From Anaerolineales bacterium (GTDB lineage Bacteria; Chloroflexota; Anaerolineae; Anaerolineales; E44-bin32), in NCBI GenBank assembly GCA_023250385.1, contig JAHFAU010000034.1, positions 1 to 14,733 of the forward strand: a stretch of 14,733 nt of DNA, read 5' to 3'. Position 1 is the first letter of the stretch. Each line of letters starts with the position of its first letter. The notes beneath the pieces are model-generated. The model worked only from the letters and a program-made list of their open reading frames with translations. It was not told where the DNA came from and ran no database searches. A program made the translations under genes and the position numbers. Shown here piece by piece: positions 6,364 to 13,218 of the stretch.

Positions 6364-8448
6364 TCAGCCGGCGGCGTCGATCGCCTTGAGCTGGAAGTAG
6401 GCTTCCAACACCTGCTTTACGATCGGGCCGGAGGTAACCGCGCCCTCCCCGCCGTTGTACACGAACGCCACCACCACAATCTCGGGGTTTTCAAAGGGAG
6501 CGAACGCCGTGTACCAGGAGTGGGTAGGCCAGTTGCCGGGGATGCATAGGCCGCGGCGGAAAGCGGTGTCGTCACAGAATTCCCCGGTGCCGGTCTTGCC
6601 GCCGGAAGAGATGCCCTCCAGTTGGGCGTAGTTGTGGGCGGTTCCTTCGTCGTCCTCAACAACCAGCCGCATCCCCTCCCGGACCAGGTCGAGCACACCC
6701 GGACCGAGCAGGATGTCGGGGGACTCGGGGTGCTCGGCGATCAACAGTTCCCGCACGTCGGGCGGCAGGCTCGGGCAGTCGGCCGCGATCTCGCTGCTCG
6801 GAATTAGTACGCCGTCGCCGATATCCCACAATACACATGGCTCGAAACGCTGGACGAGATTCCCTTCGCCGTCCAAGACGTCCCGCACAACATGGGGCCA
6901 CATGACCCTCCCTCCGTTGGCAAGAGTGGCGATGGAGGTCAGGACCTGCAGGGGCGTCGCTCCGACAAACCCTTGTCCGACGACGGTGATGTACGTGTCC
7001 CCGGTGGACCAGCTCTCTCCCAGGTTCAGCCGCTTCCACTCAGGATTGGGAATGAGACCGTCTTCTTCGCCGGGAAGATCGATTCCGAGCAGACTTCCAT
7101 ACCCAAGCGCACGGGCATAGACATTCAGGTTATCGATACCGAGGCCGCCCCCGGGGACCTCGTCTTCAAAACCGCCGCCGATCTTGTAGAAATAGACGTT
7201 GCAAGAGAAGGCGATCCCATGCACAAAGTCAACGTTGCCGTGCCCGTCCTTTTTCCAGCACACAAAGTCTTTGGCCTTGCCCGGGTCGTTCGGGAAGTAC
7301 TGGTTTTGAATCGTGATGAGGCCCGGATCAAACAGAGTCCGGTTCGGATCGATGATGCCTTCGTTCAGCGCACCGAGCGCCGTGACCATTTTGAAAGAGG
7401 ATCCGGGAGGGAAGCTCAACGAGATCGCCTGGTTGATGAGCGGCCGGGTGGCGTCTTCCGAGAGCTGGCGGAAGTAATACTCGGGAATGAAGCGGGCCAG
7501 CCGGTTGTTCTCATAGCTCGGAATCGACACCATCGCCAGGATCTCTCCGGTCTGCGGATTCATGGCGATCACGGCGCCGATGCTGGTCCGCACGTCGCCG
7601 GCCAAGCGATTGAGAAACTCCATCCGATTCTGCAAGGCGGTCGTCGCGATCGCCTGCAGCCGGGTGTCGAGGGTGAGCCGCAGACTGCTGCCAGGCACTG
7701 CCGGATTGGCGGGCCCGACCTCATGTAGCTGCGCGCCGGCCACATCCTTCTCGACCAATTTCAGTCCGTTCGTCCCGGCCAGAATGTTCTGATAGGCGAG
7801 CTCGATACCGCCGTAGCCGACCTTGTCCCGATCGGGGAGGAAACCCAGACTCTCCCAGAAATCGACCTGAGCGGCCGGGATTGGACCCAGGTAGCCGATT
7901 ACGGCGGAAGTCAGGACGCCGGTCGGGTATTGGCGCACCGGAACCGCCTCAATCGTGACACCCGGCATGTCGATCTGCTGCTGGCGAAGTATCCGGGCCG
8001 TCATTTCATCGATGTCGCAGGCAATTGGCCACCGATCGAACGGCCGGTTCGTGAGCCCCTCCTCGACAAGCTGACGAATCCCCCGTCCCGCGACGCAGGC
8101 CGCCGCGGGCGGCCCCTGCTGATCGAGCGGCACTCCGGTGATCTCGGAGAGCCTGAGATAGATGGCTTCGATCTCGGCGTCCGAATCGGGCAGGTTGGCC
8201 GGGGTGATGTAAACGTTGAAGGACGGGAGATTCCGTACTAGCAGTGACCCGTTGGCGTCGTAGATCACGCCGCGGCCGGCCGGAATGCTGATCCGGTCGA
8301 AGCGGTTGTCATCCGCCCGACTCGAATAAGTCGCGTGTTGTAGGACTTGCAAGTTGAACAGCCGGCCGATGAACACCAGCAGCAGGATCCCCACCGCAAG
8401 CAGGGTAAGCCGTAGTCGCCAGGCCGGGACGGTGGAGTGCTGGTTCAT
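6364..8448 (-). CDS. mrdA: Penicillin-binding protein 2, elongasome transpeptidase (class B PBP)
   Basis: This 694-residue class B PBP has an N-terminal membrane anchor (about residues 12-30) and a pedestal domain with the conserved segments RFDRISIPAGRGVIYDANG and YGGIELAYQ. The transpeptidase domain has all three active-site motifs: SSFK (S350-K353, within FPPGSSFKMV), SCN (415-417) and KTG (618-620, within SGGKTGTGEF). It crosslinks peptidoglycan during elongation together with RodA. The catalytic serine is therefore S350. The ectodomain has eight cysteines (118, 144, 397, 416, 538, 558, 625, 635), mostly in closely spaced pairs. The gene starts 6 bp after mreD, the usual mreBCD-mrdA order. 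minC follows after 57 bp and has its own predicted promoter. Confidence 0.95.
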   Translation of the reverse strand: MNQHSTVPAWRLRLTLLAVGILLLVFIGRLFNLQVLQHATYSSRADDNRFDRISIPAGRGVIYDANGSLLVRNLPSFNVYITPANLPDSDAEIEAIYLRLSEITGVPLDQQGPPAAACVAGRGIRQLVEEGLTNRPFDRWPIACDIDEMTARILRQQQIDMPGVTIEAVPVRQYPTGVLTSAVIGYLGPIPAAQVDFWESLGFLPDRDKVGYGGIELAYQNILAGTNGLKLVEKDVAGAQLHEVGPANPAVPGSSLRLTLDTRLQAIATTALQNRMEFLNRLAGDVRTSIGAVIAMNPQTGEILAMVSIPSYENNRLARFIPEYYFRQLSEDATRPLINQAISLSFPPGSSFKMVTALGALNEGIIDPNRTLFDPGLITIQNQYFPNDPGKAKDFVCWKKDGHGNVDFVHGIAFSCNVYFYKIGGGFEDEVPGGGLGIDNLNVYARALGYGSLLGIDLPGEEDGLIPNPEWKRLNLGESWSTGDTYITVVGQGFVGATPLQVLTSIATLANGGRVMWPHVVRDVLDGEGNLVQRFEPCVLWDIGDGVLIPSSEIAADCPSLPPDVRELLIAEHPESPDILLGPGVLDLVREGMRLVVEDDEGTAHNYAQLEGISSGGKTGTGEFCDDTAFRRGLCIPGNWPTHSWYTAFAPFENPEIVVVAFVYNGGEGAVTSGPIVKQVLEAYFQLKAIDAAG

Positions 8449-8454
8449 CGCTCG

Positions 8455-8955
8455 CTAGGCGATCACCTCACCCGGGGCGAAGAAGCGGGTCAGAGCCTCG
8501 GACGCTTGGGCCGCCGGCAGAGCCAACACCAGGTTGAGGAACAGACTAGGCAGGACCGTTCGGTTGAGCACGAGCAGCAAATCGATTGGGTGCCCTCCAA
8601 TCCAGAGGCTGGAGAGCTGAGCGGCATAGAAAACGGCCGAGGCCGCGATTACCGCGGCGAGCTGCATGAGCGGGTGCACTCCCCAGAAGCGTCCCTCAGA
8701 GTAAGACACCAGCGCTGCCACCAGCACCAGCGCTGCTGAGCTGACGCCGACCGGGACTTCGGAGAACAGGTCGAGGGCGAATCCGCCGACGAAGCCAAAC
8801 AGCATCGCTTGCCGACCATGGCCGGTCAGGGCCCAGCCGGTAACGGCCAGCAAGACGAGATCCGGACGACCGTCGAGCAGCCGCAGGTGGTTGACCAGGC
8901 TGGTTTGGAGCATGGCCAAGAACGAGATCCCGGCGAATCCGAGCAGCAGGCTCAT
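8455..8955 (-). CDS. mreD: Rod shape-determining protein MreD
   Basis: This 166-residue hydrophobic protein has about five predicted transmembrane segments. It has the MreD pattern RPDLVLLAVTGWALTGHG near the start, followed by GFVGGFALDLFSEVPVG, the family's usual Gly/Phe/Asp-rich region. MreD is a membrane component of the elongasome and modulates MreC. Its ATG overlaps the mreC stop in ATGA, and mrdA starts 6 bp after its TAG stop. Identification rests on weak family motifs plus the strong position between mreC and mrdA. Confidence 0.9.
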   Translation of the reverse strand: MSLLLGFAGISFLAMLQTSLVNHLRLLDGRPDLVLLAVTGWALTGHGRQAMLFGFVGGFALDLFSEVPVGVSSAALVLVAALVSYSEGRFWGVHPLMQLAAVIAASAVFYAAQLSSLWIGGHPIDLLLVLNRTVLPSLFLNLVLALPAAQASEALTRFFAPGEVIA

Positions 8956-9824
8956 GGGGCCGGCACCGCCTGAACCGGTCGGAAATTAGTGATGATCAGC
9001 ACGATCTCCAGTTCTTCGAAATTGACCGCCGGGTCGAGCACTGCCTGCTGGAAGAGCTCGAAGTCTCGCGATCGCACGCTCACGATGTGCCCGACCGGGA
9101 TGTCCGGCGGGAAGAGCCCGCCGAGTCCGGAGGTCAGCACGAGCTCTCCCGGAGACACCTGAGCTTCATGGCTGATCAAGTCGACCTGCAGTTCGCTGTT
9201 TGCTTGGGCGACCACTAGCCCCTCCGCCCGCGAGTCCTGGAGCCGGACATTGACTGCCGATTGGGGGTCGGTAATGAGTTGGACCCGGGAGAACGTAGCA
9301 TTGACCTCGACGATCCGGCCCACGAGCCCGGTTTCGCTGACCACCGGCATCCCATAGGCAAGTCCCCGATCGGAGCCGGCGCCGATGCTGATCGATCGCA
9401 CGAAGGGACTTGGATCAAGCCCGATCACGCTTGTCGCAAGGTAGCGGCTTTCGGGGCTTGTCCGGGCGAAGTTCAAGAGCGCCCGCAGGATCTCCGCCTC
9501 GGCGGCCTGCTCCTGAAGCGCGATGATCTGGTCTTCCAAGGCGGCATTTTGGGCCTCCAATTCCTCGACCCGAGTCTGTAAGACGGAGACGTCCCGCGGG
9601 GCAGTCAGGATTCCACGCGCCGCATAGTAGCGGTCAGAAACCCACTGCTGCGCTCCGACCAATGGCCGAAGGATGACCTCGCGTGCCGATCCAAGGTATC
9701 CACCCAGATTGAGCGCGAAGAGGGCGGCCGAGAGCAAGATCAGCGCACTGGCAAGCAGGGTCTTGGAAGAAAGCCGGCTCATCTTGGCAGCCGGCCGATC
9801 CAGGTTGCGATCAAATCGGAGCAC
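8952..9824 (-). CDS. mreC: Rod shape-determining protein MreC
   Basis: This protein of up to 290 residues has a short cytoplasmic N-terminus and one transmembrane helix (about 22-42). A coiled coil (about 78-115, VLQTRVEELEAQNAALEDQ) is followed by the double beta-barrel MreC domain, with ATSVIGLDPSPFVRSISIGAG, GMPVVSETGLVGRI and LTSGLGGLFPPDIPVG. It scaffolds the elongasome in the periplasm or cell-wall space and activates PBP2-RodA. The start shown is GTG 9822-9824, which overlaps the end of mreB by 14 bp. An in-frame ATG at 9780-9782 (residue 15, MSRLSS) is an equally possible start. Neither has a clear Shine-Dalgarno sequence. Confidence 0.94.
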   Translation of the reverse strand: MLRFDRNLDRPAAKMSRLSSKTLLASALILLSAALFALNLGGYLGSAREVILRPLVGAQQWVSDRYYAARGILTAPRDVSVLQTRVEELEAQNAALEDQIIALQEQAAEAEILRALLNFARTSPESRYLATSVIGLDPSPFVRSISIGAGSDRGLAYGMPVVSETGLVGRIVEVNATFSRVQLITDPQSAVNVRLQDSRAEGLVVAQANSELQVDLISHEAQVSPGELVLTSGLGGLFPPDIPVGHIVSVRSRDFELFQQAVLDPAVNFEELEIVLIITNFRPVQAVPAP

Positions 9825-10869
9825 GGTCGGGGCTGACGAGGAACGGCCGGTTGATTTCCAAGTTCTCCAGAATCAGGCCGGCGCCGCGGGCGACGCAGCT
9901 CATTGGGTCCTCCGCCAGCCACACCCGCATATTGAGTTCCTCCGAGAGCCGGATGTCGAGCCCCTTCAGTTGAGAGCCGCCGCCGGCCATGCAGACCCCA
10001 ACCTCCATGAGGTCGGCGATGATCTCGGGGGGAATCCCATCAATCGCGTCTTTCAGGGTATCCAGGATGACCTTGACCGAACCGGAAAGCGCTTCACGGA
10101 TCTCGATCGAGGACAGCTCAACGGCTTCCGGCAGCCTGCTGACCAGATTTCGCCCGCGGACGGTCATGGTCTGCTCGTCTTTGATCGGGGACGCCGAACC
10201 CATGCTGATCTTGACCCGTTCGGCCATTCGTTCCCCAATCAGGAGGTTGTGTTTGTTGCGAACGTAGGCGACGATGTCCTGGTCCATTTCGTCACCGGCC
10301 ACCCGGAGTGATCTCGAGGCAACGATCCCGCCCAGGGAGAAAACAGCCACCTCGCTCGTGCCCCCGCCAATGTCGACGATCATCGAACCGCCAAGCTCAC
10401 CGATCGGCAGGCCGGCTCCGAGCGCGGCGGCAGTCGGCTCCTCGATCAGGTAGGTCTCGCGGGCCCCGGCTGCCATCGTGGCGTCGTAGACGGCCCGCCT
10501 CTCGACCTCGGTCGCTCCACTTGGAATGCCGACCACCACCCTGGGGCGGGGGACCGGGGCGATGCTCTGTTCGTGGGCCTTGCCGATGAAGTATTCCAGC
10601 ATCGCTTCCGTGATATCGAACTCCGAGATCACGCCGTTGCGGAGCGGCCGCAGGGCAATCACGTTGGCCGGAGTTCTGCCGACCATCTCCTTGGCTTCTG
10701 CCCCGATGAAAAGGGGACGCTTTGACCGTTTCTCGATTGCCACCCAAGAGGGTTCGTTGAGAACGATCCCTTTGCCGCGAACGTGGACGAGAGTGTTCGC
10801 CGTTCCGAGATCTATGCCGATATCAAGGGAGAACAGCCCCAGCAGCCAGTTAAGGGGATTGAAAGCCAA
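9811..10869 (-). CDS. mreB: Actin-like rod shape protein MreB (TTG start at 10869)
   Basis: MreB is the bacterial actin that organises lateral wall synthesis. ATP-binding signatures are present in order: phosphate-1 DIGIDLGTANTLV (about residues 16-28), the connect segment VVVGIPSGATEVERRAV, phosphate-2 MIVDIGGGTSEVAV, and the adenosine motif CMAGGGSQLKG. The N-terminal FNPLNWLLGLF is a plausible membrane-binding amphipathic helix. I place the start at TTG 10867-10869 (352 residues), because GGAGGGG lies 6 nt upstream. The longer ATG start at 10900-10902 overlaps a perfect TATAAT and so would probably lie upstream of the transcript. This is the first gene of the minus-strand mre cluster, divergent from tilS. 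Confidence 0.95.
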   Translation of the reverse strand: MAFNPLNWLLGLFSLDIGIDLGTANTLVHVRGKGIVLNEPSWVAIEKRSKRPLFIGAEAKEMVGRTPANVIALRPLRNGVISEFDITEAMLEYFIGKAHEQSIAPVPRPRVVVGIPSGATEVERRAVYDATMAAGARETYLIEEPTAAALGAGLPIGELGGSMIVDIGGGTSEVAVFSLGGIVASRSLRVAGDEMDQDIVAYVRNKHNLLIGERMAERVKISMGSASPIKDEQTMTVRGRNLVSRLPEAVELSSIEIREALSGSVKVILDTLKDAIDGIPPEIIADLMEVGVCMAGGGSQLKGLDIRLSEELNMRVWLAEDPMSCVARGAGLILENLEINRPFLVSPDRAPI

Positions 10870-10875
10870 TGTAGA

Positions 10876-10882
10876 CCCCTCC
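10876..10882 (-). promoter_or_regulatory. mreB: Shine-Dalgarno sequence that decides the mreB start
   Basis: The minus strand reads GGAGGGG, then TCTACA, then TTG, a strong ribosome-binding site at 6-nt spacing. It supports the TTG at 10869 over the upstream ATG at 10902, which has no such site. Confidence 0.8.
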
Positions 10883-10900
10883 GGCTGGGGGGCGAGCGGC

Positions 10901-10928
10901 ATTATACCATGCGGCGTCCATGAGCCAA
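10901..10928 (-). promoter_or_regulatory. Predicted mreB promoter
   Basis: The minus strand has TTGGCT (10923-10928), a 16-bp spacer, and the extended -10 TGG-TATAAT (10901-10909). Transcription would start near 10894, giving a 25-nt leader to the TTG start with its Shine-Dalgarno sequence. The -10 is perfect and the -35 weak. It lies in the 118-bp divergent region shared with tilS. Confidence 0.7.
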
Positions 10929-10970
10929 ATTTTGCAGCTTATGTTAGGAAAACGGCCGTTTGCCGGGCAG

Positions 10971-10976
10971 TATAAT
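10971..10976 (+). promoter_or_regulatory. Predicted tilS promoter, -10 element
   Basis: TATAAT on the plus strand, with a predicted start near 10983, only about 5 nt before the tilS ATG at 10988. This implies a nearly leaderless mRNA. Unlike the other promoters here it lacks the TGn extension (CAG precedes it), and no clear -35 is found. Confidence 0.6.
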
Positions 10977-10987
10977 CGTCAGGTCCC

Positions 10988-12400
10988 ATGGATCTGACCC
11001 AACAGATCGGCGACTATGTCGACCGCGAGGCGCTGCTCGAACCCAAGCAGCGCCTTGTTGTCGGGGTCTCCGGCGGGGCGGATAGCCTGTGCCTGATGGA
11101 CGCCCTGCATCGTCTCGGATACCGCCTGGTGGTCGCTCACTTCGACCATCGGCTACGCCCGGAAAGCGCTTCGGAGGCGGAGACGGTTCGAACGCTTGCA
11201 GCTGCTTACGGACTTCCGGTTGTTGTGGGGTCAATGGATCGCCCCCGAGAGAGAGGGTTATCAGAGCAGACCGCTCGGATCGAGCGGTACCGGTTCTTGG
11301 CGAAGGTTGCCCGCCGGCGTCGCATCCGAACCCTGGCTGTCGGACACACTGCCGACGATCAAGTGGAGACGGTGCTCATGCACTTGCTGCGGGGCGCCGG
11401 GCCGCCCGGCCTGCGGGGAATGCTGCCGCGCACTGCGCTCGAAGATTGGATGGGGACGGTCGAAGCTCGCGGGGTGACTTTGATCCGTCCCTTGCTCGAG
11501 CTGCGGCGGAAAGAGAGTGCCGCCCACTGCGCGGTTCACGGCCTGACCCCGCTGCACGATCCCAGCAACCAGGATCTCCGATTCTTTCGCAACCGACTGC
11601 GCCACGAGTTGATCCCGCAGTTGCAGCGCTATAGCCCGGGGATTGAGGCCAACTTGCTTCGAACCGCACGGCTGATGGCAGCCGAGACAGAGCTGGTTGA
11701 TGATCTGGTCGAATTCAACTGGAGCAGCTGGATTCGGGCGGCCGGCCCGGGCGCCCTCGCGATCAATCGAGACCGCTTGCTCGAGGCGCCCCTCGCGCTA
11801 CAGCGGGCCGCTCTGCGGAGAGCAATTCAAACTCTGGCGCCGGATCTCAGGGATATTGGGTTTGCGACCATCGAGCGGGCACTGGGCAGCCTGCGCGATA
11901 GCCGCCGGCAGACGCTGATCGGACAACTAGAGCTGCTGCCGCTGCAGGGTGACCTGATCCTCCGCGTGACGACTGCGCCGCTCTCGTTTCCCGACCTACC
12001 CCAGCTCCTCACCCTCTCGGCCCGGCGACTCCGAATCCCAGGCTCGGTCAAACTTGCGAACAACTGGGTGATCGAGCTTCGGTCTGTCCGGCCGGGCGGT
12101 CGCCGAACTCGCCGCCCGGGCCAAGTCAGATTCGATCTCGACCGGCTGCCCGATCGGCTGGTCCTGCGGCCGCCCCGATCCGCCGACCGGCTGCAGCCGC
12201 TCGGAATGCGCGGCAGCCTGAAGCTTGCGGATCTGTTCATCAATCGTAAGATTCCGAGACCGGCCCGCGCTCGCTGGCCGGTGCTGACAAGCGGGGCAGA
12301 TCTCATTTGGATCCCGGAACTACATCGGTCCCGGATCGCGCGGCCTTCGAGCAAGTCCAAGAGGCTGTTGGAGCTGACCTTGAGCCGGCCTGTCGAATGA
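10988..12400 (+). CDS. tilS: tRNA(Ile)-lysidine synthase TilS
   Basis: This 470-residue protein has the N-type ATP pyrophosphatase P-loop SGGADS (residues 28-33, within VVGVSGGADSLCLMDAL). Further TilS segments follow: VAHFDHRLRPESASEAE, TLAVGHTADDQVETVLMHLLRGAG and DPSNQDLRFFRNRLRHELIPQL. The C-terminal domain contains RLQPLGMRGSLKLADLFINRKIPR, the TilS-C tRNA-acceptor-binding region. The enzyme converts C34 of tRNA-Ile(CAU) to lysidine so that it reads AUA codons, an essential function. The length is within the family range. The ATG follows a TATAAT by about 12 nt, so the leader is very short and only AGG could serve as a ribosome-binding site. It is divergent from mreB. The dtxR-type gene starts 60 bp downstream. 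Confidence 0.95.
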   Translation: MDLTQQIGDYVDREALLEPKQRLVVGVSGGADSLCLMDALHRLGYRLVVAHFDHRLRPESASEAETVRTLAAAYGLPVVVGSMDRPRERGLSEQTARIERYRFLAKVARRRRIRTLAVGHTADDQVETVLMHLLRGAGPPGLRGMLPRTALEDWMGTVEARGVTLIRPLLELRRKESAAHCAVHGLTPLHDPSNQDLRFFRNRLRHELIPQLQRYSPGIEANLLRTARLMAAETELVDDLVEFNWSSWIRAAGPGALAINRDRLLEAPLALQRAALRRAIQTLAPDLRDIGFATIERALGSLRDSRRQTLIGQLELLPLQGDLILRVTTAPLSFPDLPQLLTLSARRLRIPGSVKLANNWVIELRSVRPGGRRTRRPGQVRFDLDRLPDRLVLRPPRSADRLQPLGMRGSLKLADLFINRKIPRPARARWPVLTSGADLIWIPELHRSRIARPSSKSKRLLELTLSRPVE

Positions 12401-12417
12401 GCCAAACCAGGTGCCTA

Positions 12418-12426
12418 TGGTAAACT
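12418..12426 (+). promoter_or_regulatory. Predicted promoter of the DtxR-family gene, extended -10
   Basis: TGG-TAAACT on the plus strand, 17 bp after the tilS stop, with a start predicted near 12433. This leaves a 28-nt leader to GTG 12461. The hexamer is less perfect than in the other promoters, and no -35 is evident. Confidence 0.45.
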
Positions 12427-12460
12427 GGACCGACCCCGTGCTTTACGCCTCAAAGCCACA

Positions 12461-13150
12461 GTGAGCTCCTCGAAGACCGAGACACAACATGTGTCGGCGA
12501 GCATGGCCCACTATCTGGGCGGCCTCTATCGGCTCGGCGGGTATGACACCTACGTATCTCCTTCAGCAGTCGCTGAAGAAGTCGAAGTGACGACTCCGGC
12601 TGCCGCCCGCATGTTTGGCCGGTTGGAGGCTGCTGGATTGGTGGAGCGGGAACCCTACCGCGGGGTGCGACTGACCGCCCGGGGCGCCCGGGAAGCGCTG
12701 CGGGAAATCCGGTCGCATCGGCTCAGCGAGGCCTTTCTGGTGCGGGTCATGGAGTATGGTTGGCATGAGGCCCATGATCTCGCCGACCATCTCGCCGAGA
12801 TCAGCGATGACGACTTCATTGACCGGATGGAGGCGAAGGCGGGCTTTCCAAGTCGTTGCCCGCACGGGGAGCCGATCCCGACCCGGGAGGGCAAGCTGCC
12901 CGCCCTCAACGACCGGCCGCTGACCGAGCTGTCTCAGGGAGAGGGCGGGACGATCAGCCGGGTTCGGATCCGCGACTCAGAGAAGCTGGAGTATCTCGCC
13001 AAGGAGGGGCTCCTCCCGGAAGTTGGGTTCCGAGTGGAAGCGAAGGCCCCGTTTGGAGGTCCGATCCGGTTGCGGATTGGCAAAAGGGAGGTCGTGCTAG
13101 GGGCAGAGATCGCCGGAAAGCTATGGGTGGAGCGGGAGGCCGCCGGCTAG
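12461..13150 (+). CDS. DtxR/MntR-family metal-dependent transcriptional regulator
   Basis: This 229-residue regulator has three parts. The N-terminal winged helix-turn-helix (about residues 30-75, with SPSAVAEEVEVTTPAAARMFGRL) binds DNA. The dimerisation and metal-binding region (about 80-140) contains HRLSE and ends in the family signature CPHGEPIP. The C-terminal SH3/FeoA-like domain spans about 150-224. The family represses or activates iron or manganese homeostasis genes when metal is bound. H86, E90 and H105 match ancillary-site ligands. The usual Glu-His pair after the Cys/Asp ligand is missing (DHLAEIS here), and H17 stands at the usual Met/Asp ligand position. The metal is therefore uncertain. 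The start GTG 12461 has no clear Shine-Dalgarno sequence; ATG 12503 (residue 15) is an alternative. No metal transporter gene is adjacent in the window. Confidence 0.9.
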   Translation: MSSSKTETQHVSASMAHYLGGLYRLGGYDTYVSPSAVAEEVEVTTPAAARMFGRLEAAGLVEREPYRGVRLTARGAREALREIRSHRLSEAFLVRVMEYGWHEAHDLADHLAEISDDDFIDRMEAKAGFPSRCPHGEPIPTREGKLPALNDRPLTELSQGEGGTISRVRIRDSEKLEYLAKEGLLPEVGFRVEAKAPFGGPIRLRIGKREVVLGAEIAGKLWVEREAAG

Positions 13151-13156
13151 CGTCGC

Positions 13157-13185
13157 TTGACGCTCGAGCGGGCGTTTGTTAGAAT
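13157..13185 (+). promoter_or_regulatory. Predicted strong promoter of the structured leader
   Basis: TTGACG (13157-13162), a 17-bp spacer, then TAGAAT (13180-13185), preceded by TGT as an extended -10. This is the best complete sigma-70-type promoter in the window. Transcription should start near 13192, giving a 5' leader of about 316 nt before the next gene. The -35 starts only 7 bp after the dtxR-type stop codon. Confidence 0.8.
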
Positions 13186-13218
13186 CCCTGCCCGAAGCCA
13201 ACTGAATAACGGGAGATT

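Noticed and set aside
12438..12440. GTG at 12438 as the dtxR-type start codon
   Set aside because: It is out of frame with the winged-helix coding sequence.
13149..13164. Hairpin AGCGTC-GCTT-GACGCT right after the dtxR-type stop as a terminator
   Set aside because: There is no T tract after the stem, and its 3' arm overlaps the -35 TTGACG of the leader promoter. The symmetry is probably incidental, or at most an operator.
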